Origin: Caenorhabditis remanei
Lineage: Eukaryota > Nematoda > Chromadorea > Rhabditida > Rhabditidae
NCBI RefSeq assembly: GCF_010183535.1
Contig: NC_071330.1
Coordinates: forward strand, 5,995,717-6,059,716
Direction: 5' to 3'
Length of the DNA stretch: 64,000 nt
In this document: piece by piece, positions 1-11,600 of the stretch
Layout: each line of letters begins with the position of its first letter
How positions within the stretch are numbered: position 1 is the first letter of the stretch
Translations under genes and position numbers: made by a program
The notes under the pieces: generated by a model
Told to the model about the DNA's origin: nothing
What the model saw: the letters and a program-made list of their open reading frames with translations, nothing else
Database searches by the model: none

Positions 1-3000
1 ACCAGTACACTCAACGGCAAATTGATGCTTCTCGCATTGCCTACGAAAAACAACAAAAAGAAGAGGCTGAAAGTCAGAAACTTGACTTTAATCAGTAAGA
101 AACTATTTTAAAAATATTTCTATGTAAATTTTATATTGTTATAGACACCGTATCGATGAGCCAGAAGAACAAAAATATATGATTTCTCAGCCAGAAGACG
201 TTTTAAGCAACGGACCTCTTCATTATCATTCTTGTCTTCAATTCGCTTCAATTGGTGTTGGTGGAAAGCTTGTGATCATTCGCCCGGCAGGAACTGCTGA
301 TCCAATATCTGGCCATATTCTCAGTACTACGAGTGTTCATGTTGATGATTTGCGAAGTTTGCTTCATTTTGATGAACAATCTGCAAAAGTTATAGAATCT
401 GTGCAAAACTTCAAAGGTCCACTGATCGCCGGACAGACACCATCGCATTCTGTTCGCCTTTATATTCAACGTCAAATTGATGCACTTCGATCAATGCGTA
501 ATTCTGAAGATGTGAAAAAAACTGAAGTTGTGGATGCGCTTTTGATTTGGCAGTTGCTGGAAATTATGGTTCAACAACAGGGAGTAAGTCTTGAATTTCC
601 TCAATAAATAGTTATATAAACTTATGTTTCCAACATATTGAATGAATTGTTTCAGAGAGTCAATGGACCTGATATTGCTGCTTTGTTGACGAATGCATCG
701 GAAGAGCTTGCTGAGAAAACAGGAATTTCCGAAGTTTCAGATGTTACTCACAAATCGGATGCTAAAGAACGGTTCAATAAATTCCTTCTCGGTGGTCACA
801 TAAATGAGGCTGTAGAAAGTGCAATTTCTGATGGACTGTATGCTGATGCTATGACTTTAATTCGTAGATTACATCCGAACGATGCCAAGAAAATTGAAGA
901 AATCGAGACACGCTTCATGAATCTTCGGTCAATTGATGATCCGTTTGCTACACTTGTCGCGGTTGCTAATGATCAGTTACCTCCGATTCTCACTAATTCG
1001 GCATTTGATGACGAGAACAATTGGAAACGACACGCTGCGATTGTTTTAGCTAACCTCAGCTCAGAGGCAGCTATGCTAACAGTACGAATCTTTGTGAATA
1101 ACAAAGTCCATTTTGTTTTTTTTTTCAGATTTACCGACTTGGTTTGCTTCTGGCTAGAAGAAAACGAAACTGTGCTGCCGATTTCTGTCTTCTTGTAGTT
1201 TGTGTTCTTACCGGTTACGATTCATTCAGTCTACCGGCAACATCTGATACCGAGGGGCAAGAAAGATCACGAGAACATATTGGATTAGTTCACAGTGGTT
1301 CCGAGTTACTGAATCGAGTGGACGGACTGTCGGGAACTGCTGGGTACGATATTTCAGTTCTTCATTTATAACTTTATCGCTTTTCAGTTTCTCATTCACT
1401 GACCTTCATGCTACTGACATCTTTGACTACGCTCTCCGACTAGGAAATGGCAACACCAACTCACCATTGGCGAAATCGGTTGACTATCAGATGGCACGTA
1501 TCGAATACGCAAAGAAGCTAGCTTCTTATGGTGGATTCGCTACAGATGCTTTCAGATACTGTACAGAAGTAGCGAGATCTTTGTGGGTGTATATTAATGC
1601 ATTCGATAGAAACTCTATGTTCGATCTGTGTGACTTAGCAGAAAGTCTCCAACATGTCGCTGCAACAACAACAGCTGAAATCGAATGGATTACATCTATG
1701 AGAATGATGTTGAATGAAGTTCCACAGCCTGTGAATGAAGTTCAAGAAGAGCAATTGCCTTCTATGAAAGACCATTCCCTCGCTTCGGAAGCTCAAAAAT
1801 GGCACGATGAACATCAAGCACCTATTGAGATTTCGAAGAAAATGGTTTCTCAGTACCAAGATGAATCTGTTCCTGCGTATGCTCCCACATCTGCGCCACC
1901 AGTTCAAGAGAGCTATCGACAGCCAGCTGTAGTGCAGCAACTACAAAATCCGATTCAGAATTATGGTGGAGCACCGAAGAATCCTATTCAAACTTCTATG
2001 CATCCATCTACCATAACATCATCGGAATCTTCTTACGAGTCTACTCTAACAGCCACTTCTGTTTCAACAGATTCTGTTACTATATCGACGTCCAGAACAT
2101 CTACTATCACTGATTCAGCCCCAACACCAGCACCACCAAGAAGAGTAGAACAACCTGTTTTAACTCCAACTCCAGTAATGAAGTCGTTTGCTCCAGAGAT
2201 GACTCTACCACCACCGGTTGATATTCCATTACCACCAATCTCTTCATCATTCCCTCCTCAAATGACTCCTCCCATTCGTACGCCCGTGACTCAAACACAA
2301 CCTACGGCTACACCAACTCAACCGATATCTATTGCTAGTAAAGTTGATGCTGATGTTGCGAAAAGTCCAAGAACAGAGCTAGAAGATGTATGGGGTACTG
2401 CAGCTCCCTCGTACACTCAACCTTCGTTTCAACCTGCTCCAATCGTACCAACAGCGGTGCCTCCGACTGCAATGGCGCCACCGGCTGTGTCCTCCGCTCC
2501 AACGATTATGCAGCCAACACATGGCCAACCTTCAGTGCCGAATCCGAAGACGGCAAGATTCACTTTCTTTAATTTTAATCAACCATTTATTCATTATAGA
2601 CAGCACCTCCAACGCCACAAAAACCAGCGGTCCCAGCTATGAAAGTCGATCAGAACGGTTCTGGAGGATGGTTTGGATCGATTAAAAACAAAATAATCAA
2701 ATCGATTCCATCATCTAATGCAATGATTCTTCCAGATGACAAAAAACCATCGGTATGTACCACTAAATGTATTATGTGACAACTTATTACATTTCCAGAT
2801 TGTCTGGGACCCGGTAAAGCAGAAATACGTGGGTGCTGGAGTCGAAGAAGAAGTGGTCGCTCCTCCGCCACCAGTGATGTCTGCTCCTCATCTGATGGGT
2901 GGAGGTGCGGATTCCAACAAATCAAGTACTAATAGTCTCCGGAATGCAAGAAGTGGAGTTGGATCACGGTATCTACAAGCAGGAATGGCTACAAGTCAAG

Positions 3001-3224
3001 CGCCAGCCATGAACACTGGAATGCCATCGATGATGCCTCCAACGATGCCAATTCCAACATCGTTTAGTTTCATGCCTTCAGCAACTGATGGTAACGAGTT
3101 TTCTTAATTCTTCCTTCTGAATAGCAATTTTGCAGATGATTCTTCCGAATACGTGGATCCATTTAGCGGTGAAGCTAATCCAACGCTGCCATCGGAGTCT
3201 GGCTCAATACCAAATGTTCAGTAA
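1..3224 (+). CDS. sec-16: SEC-16, COPII coat-assembly scaffold (C-terminal part; 5' end outside window)
   Basis: Sec16 organises ER exit sites and scaffolds COPII coat assembly on the ER. Eight exons are visible: ..94, 145-583, 656-1081, 1129-1343, 1388-2552, 2600-2752, 2799-3090 and 3136-3224. All junctions keep frame. The part encoded to about 1600 is the helical central conserved domain (ENNWKRHAAIVLANLSSEAA, then RLGLLLARRKRNCAADFC). A long Pro/Thr/Ser-rich linker follows. The short conserved C-terminal Sec16 block is MILPDDKKPSIVWDPVKQKY (encoded from about 2722). The acidic tail ends SGSIPNVQ. The intron at 2553-2599 begins GC rather than GT. The protein differs in many places from known paralogues such as Sec31, which I considered and dropped because the WDPVKQKYVG block is Sec16-specific. 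An AATAAA lies at 3543, and a second gene starts about 80 bp later on the same strand. Confidence 0.9.
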
Positions 3225-3542
3225 TTAGTGTCTATTAAGATTTTTAGTAAATTTATATGTGTCCCCGATCCCCCTGATTCCCATCCTTCACTTTTCACTT
3301 CCCCCACCCCTCTCCCCTATCCATCTCCCATATATAACCATTTCCTGTTTTCTGGTCAGGTCTGTCCCTCTAAAAACTTCTGTGATTATTCTATATTATC
3401 CTCTGCTTTGTTGTGCAACCATATAGATTACGGTTTTATCTGAAAAAAAGTAGACTAGGTGACTTCTGTTGAAAGATGTGCTAAATTAAATATAAACTTC
3501 AAAATGTGCTCTAAATTTAAAAAAAAAAGGAAAATTCTCGTA

Positions 3543-3626
3543 AATAAAGTGAAATGACCCTGACTTGCCCTTTTTACAAATCACATCGTATTGAAATTGT
3601 AGAACTTTTATTCTGCCAATTCAGAA
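3543..3626 (+). promoter_or_regulatory. Poly(A) signal of sec-16 followed by a trans-splice-like acceptor
   Basis: AATAAA at 3543-3548 could end the sec-16 transcript. About 75 bp on, a TTCAG acceptor (AG at 3623-3624) stands two bases before the ATG of the next gene. This spacing is what is known for SL2-type intercistronic regions in Caenorhabditis operons. That the two genes share an operon is inference. Confidence 0.55.
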
Positions 3627-3988
3627 ATGTATCAACTGGACGTAAGTTCAAGAATCTTCCAAATTTTCTAGAGATGCATGATTTTAGTCATGGTACACTG
3701 TGCTCTTCGAGCTTCTTCTCGTTGGTTTTTCACTATACAACTCGTTGAGAATGACAACTTGGTGGAATGTTGTTGCCAAAGGAACCGAAATCGGAGTAAA
3801 CGGAGCACAACGTGTCCCATCGGTCGCCGATCATTTCGGAATTCGTACTGACGAGAAGAAGAATATCAAGAGTAGTGGAAAACGTAGCATGGTAGGAAAA
3901 CTACTGAAAACAGATGGCTGAAAATTCAAATATTTTTCAGAAATCTCCAACCGTTTTCGAAATGGGAGATGGACTCGAAGTGCACTAA
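3627..3988 (+). CDS. Small single-pass membrane protein, 88 aa, probable operon partner of sec-16
   Basis: I do not recognise this protein. Three short exons (3627-3641, 3688-3891, 3941-3988) join in frame through a 46-bp and a 49-bp intron with good gtaag/gtagg donors and TTTTAG/TTTTCAG acceptors. The protein starts MYQLDSW. It has one hydrophobic stretch (about residues 8-24, TVLFELLLVGFSLYN), then a conserved-looking basic/polar tail with NGAQRVPSVADHFGIRTD, and ends MGDGLEVH. A start at 3751 (MTTWW) would give a 62-aa form without the membrane segment. I chose 3627 because it lies two bases after a strong 3' splice-like AG and because exon 1 and exon 2 fuse without a stop. An AATAAA stands at about 4043. 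The function is unknown. The order and spacing after sec-16 suggest co-transcription. Confidence 0.65.
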
Positions 3989-6900
3989 TATCCGAGAATC
4001 GGATGACGAAGATACTCGTCAAAGTATAGTGAATGGAATCTCAATAAACTTTTTTGGTTTTTAAATTTGTTTTGTTTTTGGGATCTGCATAGCGATAGCA
4101 GAATTGCAAAAGGACTCGCTGAAATGGTTCTCATATTCTGGTTGCAGTTTGTATGATCGACTGAGAGGCTCATAACCTTGTGGTTTCCAATAAACCATTA
4201 TCCCGTAACTTGTTCCTACTAATCCAATCTTGCAACAAATAAAAAAACATCACCTTTTCCGTAAAAGAAAATCTTTCTCTTTTCTCTCGTTTTTTGCCAT
4301 CCATTACCTCTCCTTTCTGCCTTTTAATCCAACTTTCCACAAGTTTGTCTCTCCGTTTTTCTGCTTTTTGTCGTCATTCGAAAGGCACCTTTTTGTGGAT
4401 GCTCCGCCCCCTCCTGGAGAGTAAACGGAGAAAAACTCTTTTTGTTTTTAGGAGGAGAGACGTGTCCAGGTTCCCTTCTATTCTCTCACCTAGGATGTCT
4501 CATTCTGCTGGATTAGATTAAAAGTACTCAATAGTCAGAGAATCGTCATAATCCGACTGAATTTTTAATGTTTTTCGGTATTGGAAAAGTTTTATCTAGA
4601 TCAAACATGAACGAGAAGGATAACTATTTTTTAGAGGAGCAGTTAGTATTGTAGGATTCTTAACCCCTACTTACTGGCTTTCCGAACGTAGTTTTAAACT
4701 TTTCTCATCCTGAAACAGAAAAGGTTATAAGAATTGGACATCTCACTTTCTGTTCCTTTCGTTTCAGTCGAATGTCTTACATTAGGTATTTGGATAAACT
4801 ATTTAACATGTCTCTCTTTCTGATTGTCCCCCGGTTGAACACCATGATCCTCCAATAATATTAACTTTTCCAACGAAAAAATCAGGGTTTTCTGTTATTC
4901 CCTATCATATTTCTCTTCGCATGTTCATCATTTGCTTCACTCCTTCTCACTTCTTCCGTTTTGTCTTCAATTTCCTCTGTCATTGGATCTTCTCCATTGG
5001 AACCATCAAAATCATTTCCTTCCATTATTGTTTTTATTTCCACTTTTTTTGTTTCGACATGAAAAAAAAAACATAAATTCTCTAGTTGGTTATGATGTTG
5101 ATATGAGGAGGATGCTCTAATCCGATAGTCTCCTTTTAAATCCGGCAGGAAAAAAGTGAGAGATGCTTTTTATCTTTCATCCACTCATTTCCACTTCTTT
5201 TTTGACACTCAGCATCATCATAATCCGTGTTACTAGTGGATTGATGAAATGTCTTCTTTCTCTCTCATTTTATACTACTTTTCGGGTTGAAATCATCAAC
5301 ATTTCAGAAGACTCGGTTCTTTGTTGCTATTTTAGAATTTGTCAATTCAATGTAGTTTAAAAACTCAGTGATATTTTATTAATTTCCGGTGTCGATTGGT
5401 TGAGTGTCTGGGTGTTATCAAATACATGTTATTGGGTATTCAATTTCCAGAATAAGTTGATGTCATTTTATGATTTTCGGAATTTACGGAACTTTAGTGA
5501 TTTTTCCAGTCATGTGAGAGTTTTCACAACTATGTCCTGTCGTTTGGATCAAAATTACGTTTCTGAGTCTGTCTTTATTTTTTGGTCAGTATCAAAACTA
5601 TGAGAATATTTATCTCAATGTTTACAGTCCAATAGAAATGAAATTTAGAGTTTGGGTAACTGTCAATATATAAACTATTCGTTTGGCGATGCATTTGAAT
5701 ATTGAGAAAAATCTGAGAACAAGTACTGAATTCTCATGCTCTCTAACTATGTAAGTCAAATTTGAAGACTGTACGACTTGGCCACTAGCCCAAAAACACG
5801 TTTTAGACAGTTCCGTTCACAGTTTAACTCAACTAAAAAGTTTCTAACTCCGTTTAACCTGATGATGAGCGAGTATATTCAGAATCTCCACAAATTCAGT
5901 TTTCCAGATAAACTGGATTCTTTATGCATACTCGCTCAAAAATTAATTCTTTTCCGTTAGATTCGGTCTCTGTTACAGCTTCTACCTGAAACTTCCTCAG
6001 TTGAAATCTTGATAAATCAATCCGATCCCTGACTATCTTGTTGCTCAATTCAGATATTCCAGAATCCATTTTCTTTGAAATTCCCAATGCTTTCCTCTTA
6101 CTCCATCTCATTTTTATTCATCTAATCACCTTTCTTCCCGTAAAAAAGAGAAAGGCGAAAGTGAGAAGAAGAAGTTTCTGTGCGTGCTAAAAGCCAAATA
6201 AATTATCGTTGGTTTGCCTTCAGAAGTGTCGACTGACTGACTGAATAATTTTATTTATGTGTTTCCCTGACGTGTCGCAATTACTTTTTCTCTCCTTTCT
6301 GCTCTCAGAAGGCGTCGACGGGGGGCACCTCTCGAGTGCCGGCTCAGTCGGGGGACGTAATTCAAAACTTGTTGAAAAGGAGAAAAAATAAAGAGAAAAA
6401 CGAAGAGTTGAAAGGTTTTGCGACACAACCAAAAGGTGACGATTTATGAGAGTCAAAAAAGGAAAGGAGGGAAGTCATCAATCGTCCGACCTTTTAGCTG
6501 CTTCTGAAATATTGAAAGAGAGGAAGAGACGCAGAGAAAATGGGGGACTGACCCATAGAAGAGTCATAGAACCCTAGAACCAACGTGTTGGTTTAATCAA
6601 CTAATGAGATTTTCATGTTCTTTTCATTGTCCACTGCTTTTCAATACACCTTTCTTCACTCTCTTATATGGTGTTTATGTGCATGAAGGCGTGCAGTAAA
6701 CATAACGGAAAGCTCTGAAACGAGATGACTTCAGACTAGAAAAGCTTTTCTTTTTTTTCGAGAACTTTATGTCTAGAATGTATTCGGTTTTCTTGTTGAG
6801 ACTACAGTAGTCCAATCTGGATTCTCAGTGACAGACTGATTGTTAAGATACTGATAGGTTCTTTGTGGTGAGCTGAAGGGTTGAGTTAACGGTTCTAGAT

Positions 6901-8041
6901 TTTCGATAGCTGAGAATCCAAAACGAACGTATGGAAATAGGGTCATTCTGGAACTTTCAAACTTTGTGTTCCAGATAGGTTTCCGGATTTGGCAGTCGTC
7001 TTTTTCTGGATTTCCGGTCAGCTGTACACGTCCTATTATTCAGATTTCTAGCTGAAAGTAAAAAGATAATTTGGTACCTCTAGAACCCTTAACTTCTCAA
7101 CCTTTTCTCAAACCTGCCACCTATTTTCTATTTGAATCAACTGATTGTTATGGCAATAAATCTAATTATCTCACCACATCCGTTCGGCAAACAATCTTTT
7201 TTCTCTTTTCACCATTTCCAACTCCCTCCTCATAAACTACATAACACACCTACCTCTTCATCCTTCAGAAAAAAGATTAATAGATGTGTTGCAGAAGGCA
7301 AAAAAGTCGTCATCATCATCTCGGCTGGTGGTGCAGTCCTTCTTTTTCTTTTAGTCGATTTTCTATTAATGTCAACTTCATTCGGTCCCGTCCCTCCCAC
7401 CATTTCTGCTTCCTTCCTTTTTCTTTTTTTCTACAACCACCCGTTTTTGACTTGAAATCAGATCTTACTTCGTGTCGTGACCACCTCCGTTTCCTGATGA
7501 CGTGGATTGGTTCCTGTGTAGAGAACGATCAATTTGTTGAGAATTAGGTAGACAAGAGAAGCCTTTTGTTAATCTCATTAGCTTACGGAATAGCCAAGTA
7601 TTTGATAATTTGGGATGTCTATTATGAATGTCGTCGACTTTAAATATCGCCTTTTGTGTTCAAACTCTCCAAAATGAGATTGACATTCTTCTTGTTCCTA
7701 GATAGAGCGAATGTCAACCTGCTTCTCTAAATTAAGGTGATTGCATTTTTACATGAAATAGTCTGAAAATGGATTCGAATTTTGAGAAAAACTTAGATTA
7801 TCGGTTCGCGAACACCAGATGGGTCTCGTAGTTGAAATGGATGAAATGCCGTATTTTACTTCAGTTTTAAAGATTTTTACTACTGTTTTTCACCTCTTAA
7901 CTACGGAAAGACCTAGTGAACTCAAGTGATTAATTAAGAATTCAAGATAAAACGTTATACGATATTTCTTCATCTTTCGTCTACCTCCGTAACTGCCACT
8001 TCAGATTCAAAATCAGAAAATAATGGAAAAATCAAATTTAA

Positions 8042-8057
8042 CCCCCCCCCCCCCCCC
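8042..8057. repeat. Poly-C/poly-G tract of 16 bases
   Basis: An uninterrupted run of 16 C residues, directly visible, about 590 bp before the eat-4 start codon. Long G/C homopolymers are known in Caenorhabditis genomes as G-quadruplex-prone sites that depend on the DOG-1/FANCJ helicase for stable replication. Confidence 0.9.
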
Positions 8058-8631
8058 ATAACTCTATCAAACCCTAAGTAACTCCTTGAACCGACAGGTG
8101 TTTAGTATTGATTCAAACTCACTCTCCCCCGTTTTTCATCTTATTTTTTTGCTTCATCTCGAAAGCTTTTTCAGTTAATTCGAGCGGAAGACTACTGCAC
8201 TAATATGTGCATGTCATTTTGAATTACTTCTGAATATTTCTCGAAGAAGAAAAAGAAGAGGAAGATTCAGAATACATTCAGAGATATCTCTGCTATGCAT
8301 TATAACAACTTGTTATTCCAAGTGTTCCAGTGTTCCCTACTCTTTCTTCCATCTTATATCTCACTAGCTTACCCATCTATCAAAAACCAGAAGCCGTCAG
8401 AAGACAAGTGCATGTATAAATAAGTAGTAGAAACGAAGGGAGGGTTGTGCACCGCCCGGGCGAGTAGTAGATCATAAAAAAGAGACTGAAAAGAAGAGGA
8501 AAGGTCCTTCTTCACGTCTTCATCGTTTCCTTTTCTTTATTACCTTTCGACTTCCTTCACATCCTTCTATCCTCCCACCACCAAACTTGTGCTTCTCCAT
8601 TCATCTGTTGAAACTCTCAACGTCATCCCAA

Positions 8632-8641
8632 TTTTCAGACA
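8632..8641 (+). promoter_or_regulatory. Trans-splice-like acceptor directly before the eat-4 ATG
   Basis: ATTTTCAG (AG at 8637-8638) lies three bases before the start codon at 8642. It matches the nematode 3' splice consensus and is probably a spliced-leader addition site or the end of a 5' UTR intron. Confidence 0.5.
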
Positions 8642-11600
8642 ATGTCGTCATGGAACGACGCTTGGGATCGTGGCAAACAAATGGTTGGAGACCCGATTGC
8701 AAAGTGAGTTCTCCGCTTCTTCTGTGTTTCTATTCACCCAAAAACTGCTCCTCGACACAAACCATTTCCGGAGTGAACAAAAAGCCATACGGCCGTGAAA
8801 TTGCCACATGAGAAAAAGCAGAAATGAGTGCACTCATTCAAACTTTACCTTTATTTTTCTGATTCCTTTTTCCATTTTTTATGTCTACTGGTTTTCAGAA
8901 TGACCGCAGCTGCATCATCGGTCACCTCGTCTGCAGCTTCTCCAGCTCCTCCCCAACAAATGTTAGTTCAGTTATCTTCTTTGCTACAGTTCTGATTATA
9001 ACACAAAAAGTGATCCCTTAAGTATCAAATGATCTTTAACGATACTTTTCTACCTTTCTTTAGTGTAATAATACGATGAAAAAAGCAGAGAAGAAGACAA
9101 ACTAGAGAAGAAACTGTCACATTTTAGCATGCATCGTTTGTACAAAATTTGAAAGAAATTGAAAAGAAGAGGAAGTGATTGACGAAACAGAGAAACAAGG
9201 TTCAAGATAACTGATTAGATGATGAACTAGAATACGGTATCTGGCCCAGTTTTCGTGGGTCAAGCTGAAAAAATAGCTGACTTTCAGAGACTATCACGGT
9301 CTCCCAGAATGATTTATAGATACAATTATTGGTTAAAACCTTCATTTTTATCGTTGACAACGTAATGAAGAAAATGAAGTTCCAAAAACTCAATAAAAAT
9401 CGAAGATCGAATCAGGAAATGGTACAGAAACCCGATAGAGTAACTTGTAAATAATGCCTCACTCTGTTTAGCAAACCATATGTTTTTTTAACTTTCGATT
9501 TCTAGGTTTTGTTTCCTGGTCGTTCATTCGTGTGCAAGTTTTCATATCATAAAGTTATCTGACTTCCTCATTCTTGTGATCTTTCGATTTGGTTAGCATA
9601 GATGACCGACCAAAATGTGTAGTGATGTTGCTTCTTTGTTATATAGAAACATCTCGACTGAGGTTTTTTGAAGTCTTTGTTCTTTTATAGCGAAGTGAAA
9701 TATGAGAGCGTCTGTGAGTGATACCGTCATGATCTAGCATGAATCACTGTACAGAGAGACCGTAGAAAACTGAAAGTAAGAAGGTCAGAGTCCAATATTA
9801 CGAACCAAGTACAGAGAAAAGAAGAATGAGCCTAGAACCTCAATCCTCAAAACGTTTCAGGCAAGAAGAAGGAAATGAGAACCCAATGCGAATGCATTCC
9901 AACAAAGTTCTCCAATTTATGGAGCAAACTTGGATCGGAAAGTGTAGAAAACGTTGGCTTCTAGCCATTCTTGCCAACATGGGATTCATGATTTCATTCG
10001 GAATTCGATGCAATTTCGGTGCAGCTAAGACGCATATGTACAAGAATTATACAGACCCATGGGGCAAAGTTCATGTGAGTTCTTTCGTAGGGTTCAATAT
10101 TCTATATTTGGATTCAGATGCACGAATTCAACTGGACAATCGAAGAGTTGAGTGTGATGGAGAGTTCGTACTTCTACGGCTACTTGGTCACTCAGATTCC
10201 CGCTGGCTTTCTCGCTGCAAAGTTTCCTCCGAATAAGTGAGATATTCGGTTTAGAATATGAAGAAACCCCTTTTTTGTAGATTATTTGGATTTGGAATCG
10301 GTGTCGGTGCTTTCCTGAATATCCTTCTTCCGTATGGTTTCAAAGCAAAAAGTGACTATCTAGTGGCATTTATTCAAATTGCTCAAGGACTTGTTCAAGT
10401 AAGTAATTTATATGCACTACAACACAAATAGACTCATTAGATCTTGACTCATTTTCGTGATCTGCAGTCCCTTGCCACATCATCCTTCCTAATAAATATA
10501 TATAATCTAAGGCTGAAACTTTCAGGGAGTATGCTATCCCGCAATGCATGGTGTCTGGAGATATTGGGCTCCTCCGATGGAAAGATCTAAACTCGCGACG
10601 ACTGCATTCACTGGTTCTTATGCTGGAGCTGTACTTGGTTTACCCCTCTCCGCCTTCCTGGTTTCGTACGTCTCATGGGCGTCACCGTTCTATCTTTATG
10701 GTAAGTCATTTATTTATCATTTTCTCTTTTTTTCACAACAACATAAACTACAAAAAAGGTTAAAATCAAACTAATGAAAAGATCTCTGTGGTTGTTGATT
10801 CTGTACAAATGATCCTTCTACGGTGGGTCTTCTATTCAATGTCCATGACTCCATCTCCACTGCATCACTCGTTCCTTGCCAGCTATCCGTCGCAACTCCG
10901 TCTCCAGTGAACGTGATTCTGGCTGGTCTCAATATTCTTCTGTAGACCATGACTGGAGTTCTTTCTTGAGTCAGATAAGGAGTTTCTTCGGGTTGTGGAA
11001 GTTCTTGTCTGTTCAATACATTCACTCGATATCTGATATGTTCTTGGTCGTCAGGGAGGGCTAGTTGTTGGGCTGTTTTCTGAAATTGATACGGATGGTA
11101 AGATTAGATTACTAGTTAGGTTCATAGTTAAACTCAAGATGCTGACCTACCGTATTACTTTCTGAGACTTACCATATCGACATTGAGTATCCTCCTCGCC
11201 ACAACTCTTGGCTGTCCAGTCAGAATAACATTCGGATAGTTCTGCACTAACTGTGAAGAAACACAGGGCAAAAGTACCGATAATAATAATAAGCACTTCA
11301 TAGTTTCAGTCTCGTAAATAAGTAACCATTTCATCAACTTGTTCTCTTTTTAAACTACTTTTTCCATAAGCGACCCCGCCCCTATCTGTTCTCGAAACGA
11401 AAAAAATCTCTCCTTTTCTGATGACAATCAGATGGAAAAGGTTCAATTACACTGCACGAAAGAAGGGAGAGAGATATCATCAATCACACCATTTATGTGT
11501 CCTCGAAACAAAAAGAACAAGAAGAGGAAAGAAAAAATCGGAAGGTTTTTTTTTTCAGGAGTCTGTGGTGTCATCTGGGCTATTGTTTGGTTTTGTGTTA

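Larger units (their letters stand above)
3989..8641. other. Long intergenic region upstream of eat-4
   Basis: About 4.6 kb with no gene I can support. The + strand is rich in C/T tracts (for example 4230-4400, 4930-5060, 7180-7440). A run of 16 C lies at 8042-8057. At 6325-6341 a short palindrome, GGCAC-N7-GTGCC, is seen. Because eat-4 is expressed in specific glutamatergic neurons and its C. elegans promoter is known to be modular, this stretch is the natural place for its enhancers, but I identified no individual sites. Confidence 0.6.

Noticed and set aside
6320..6345. GGCAC...GTGCC palindrome upstream of eat-4
   Set aside because: Only a 5-bp stem; common by chance.
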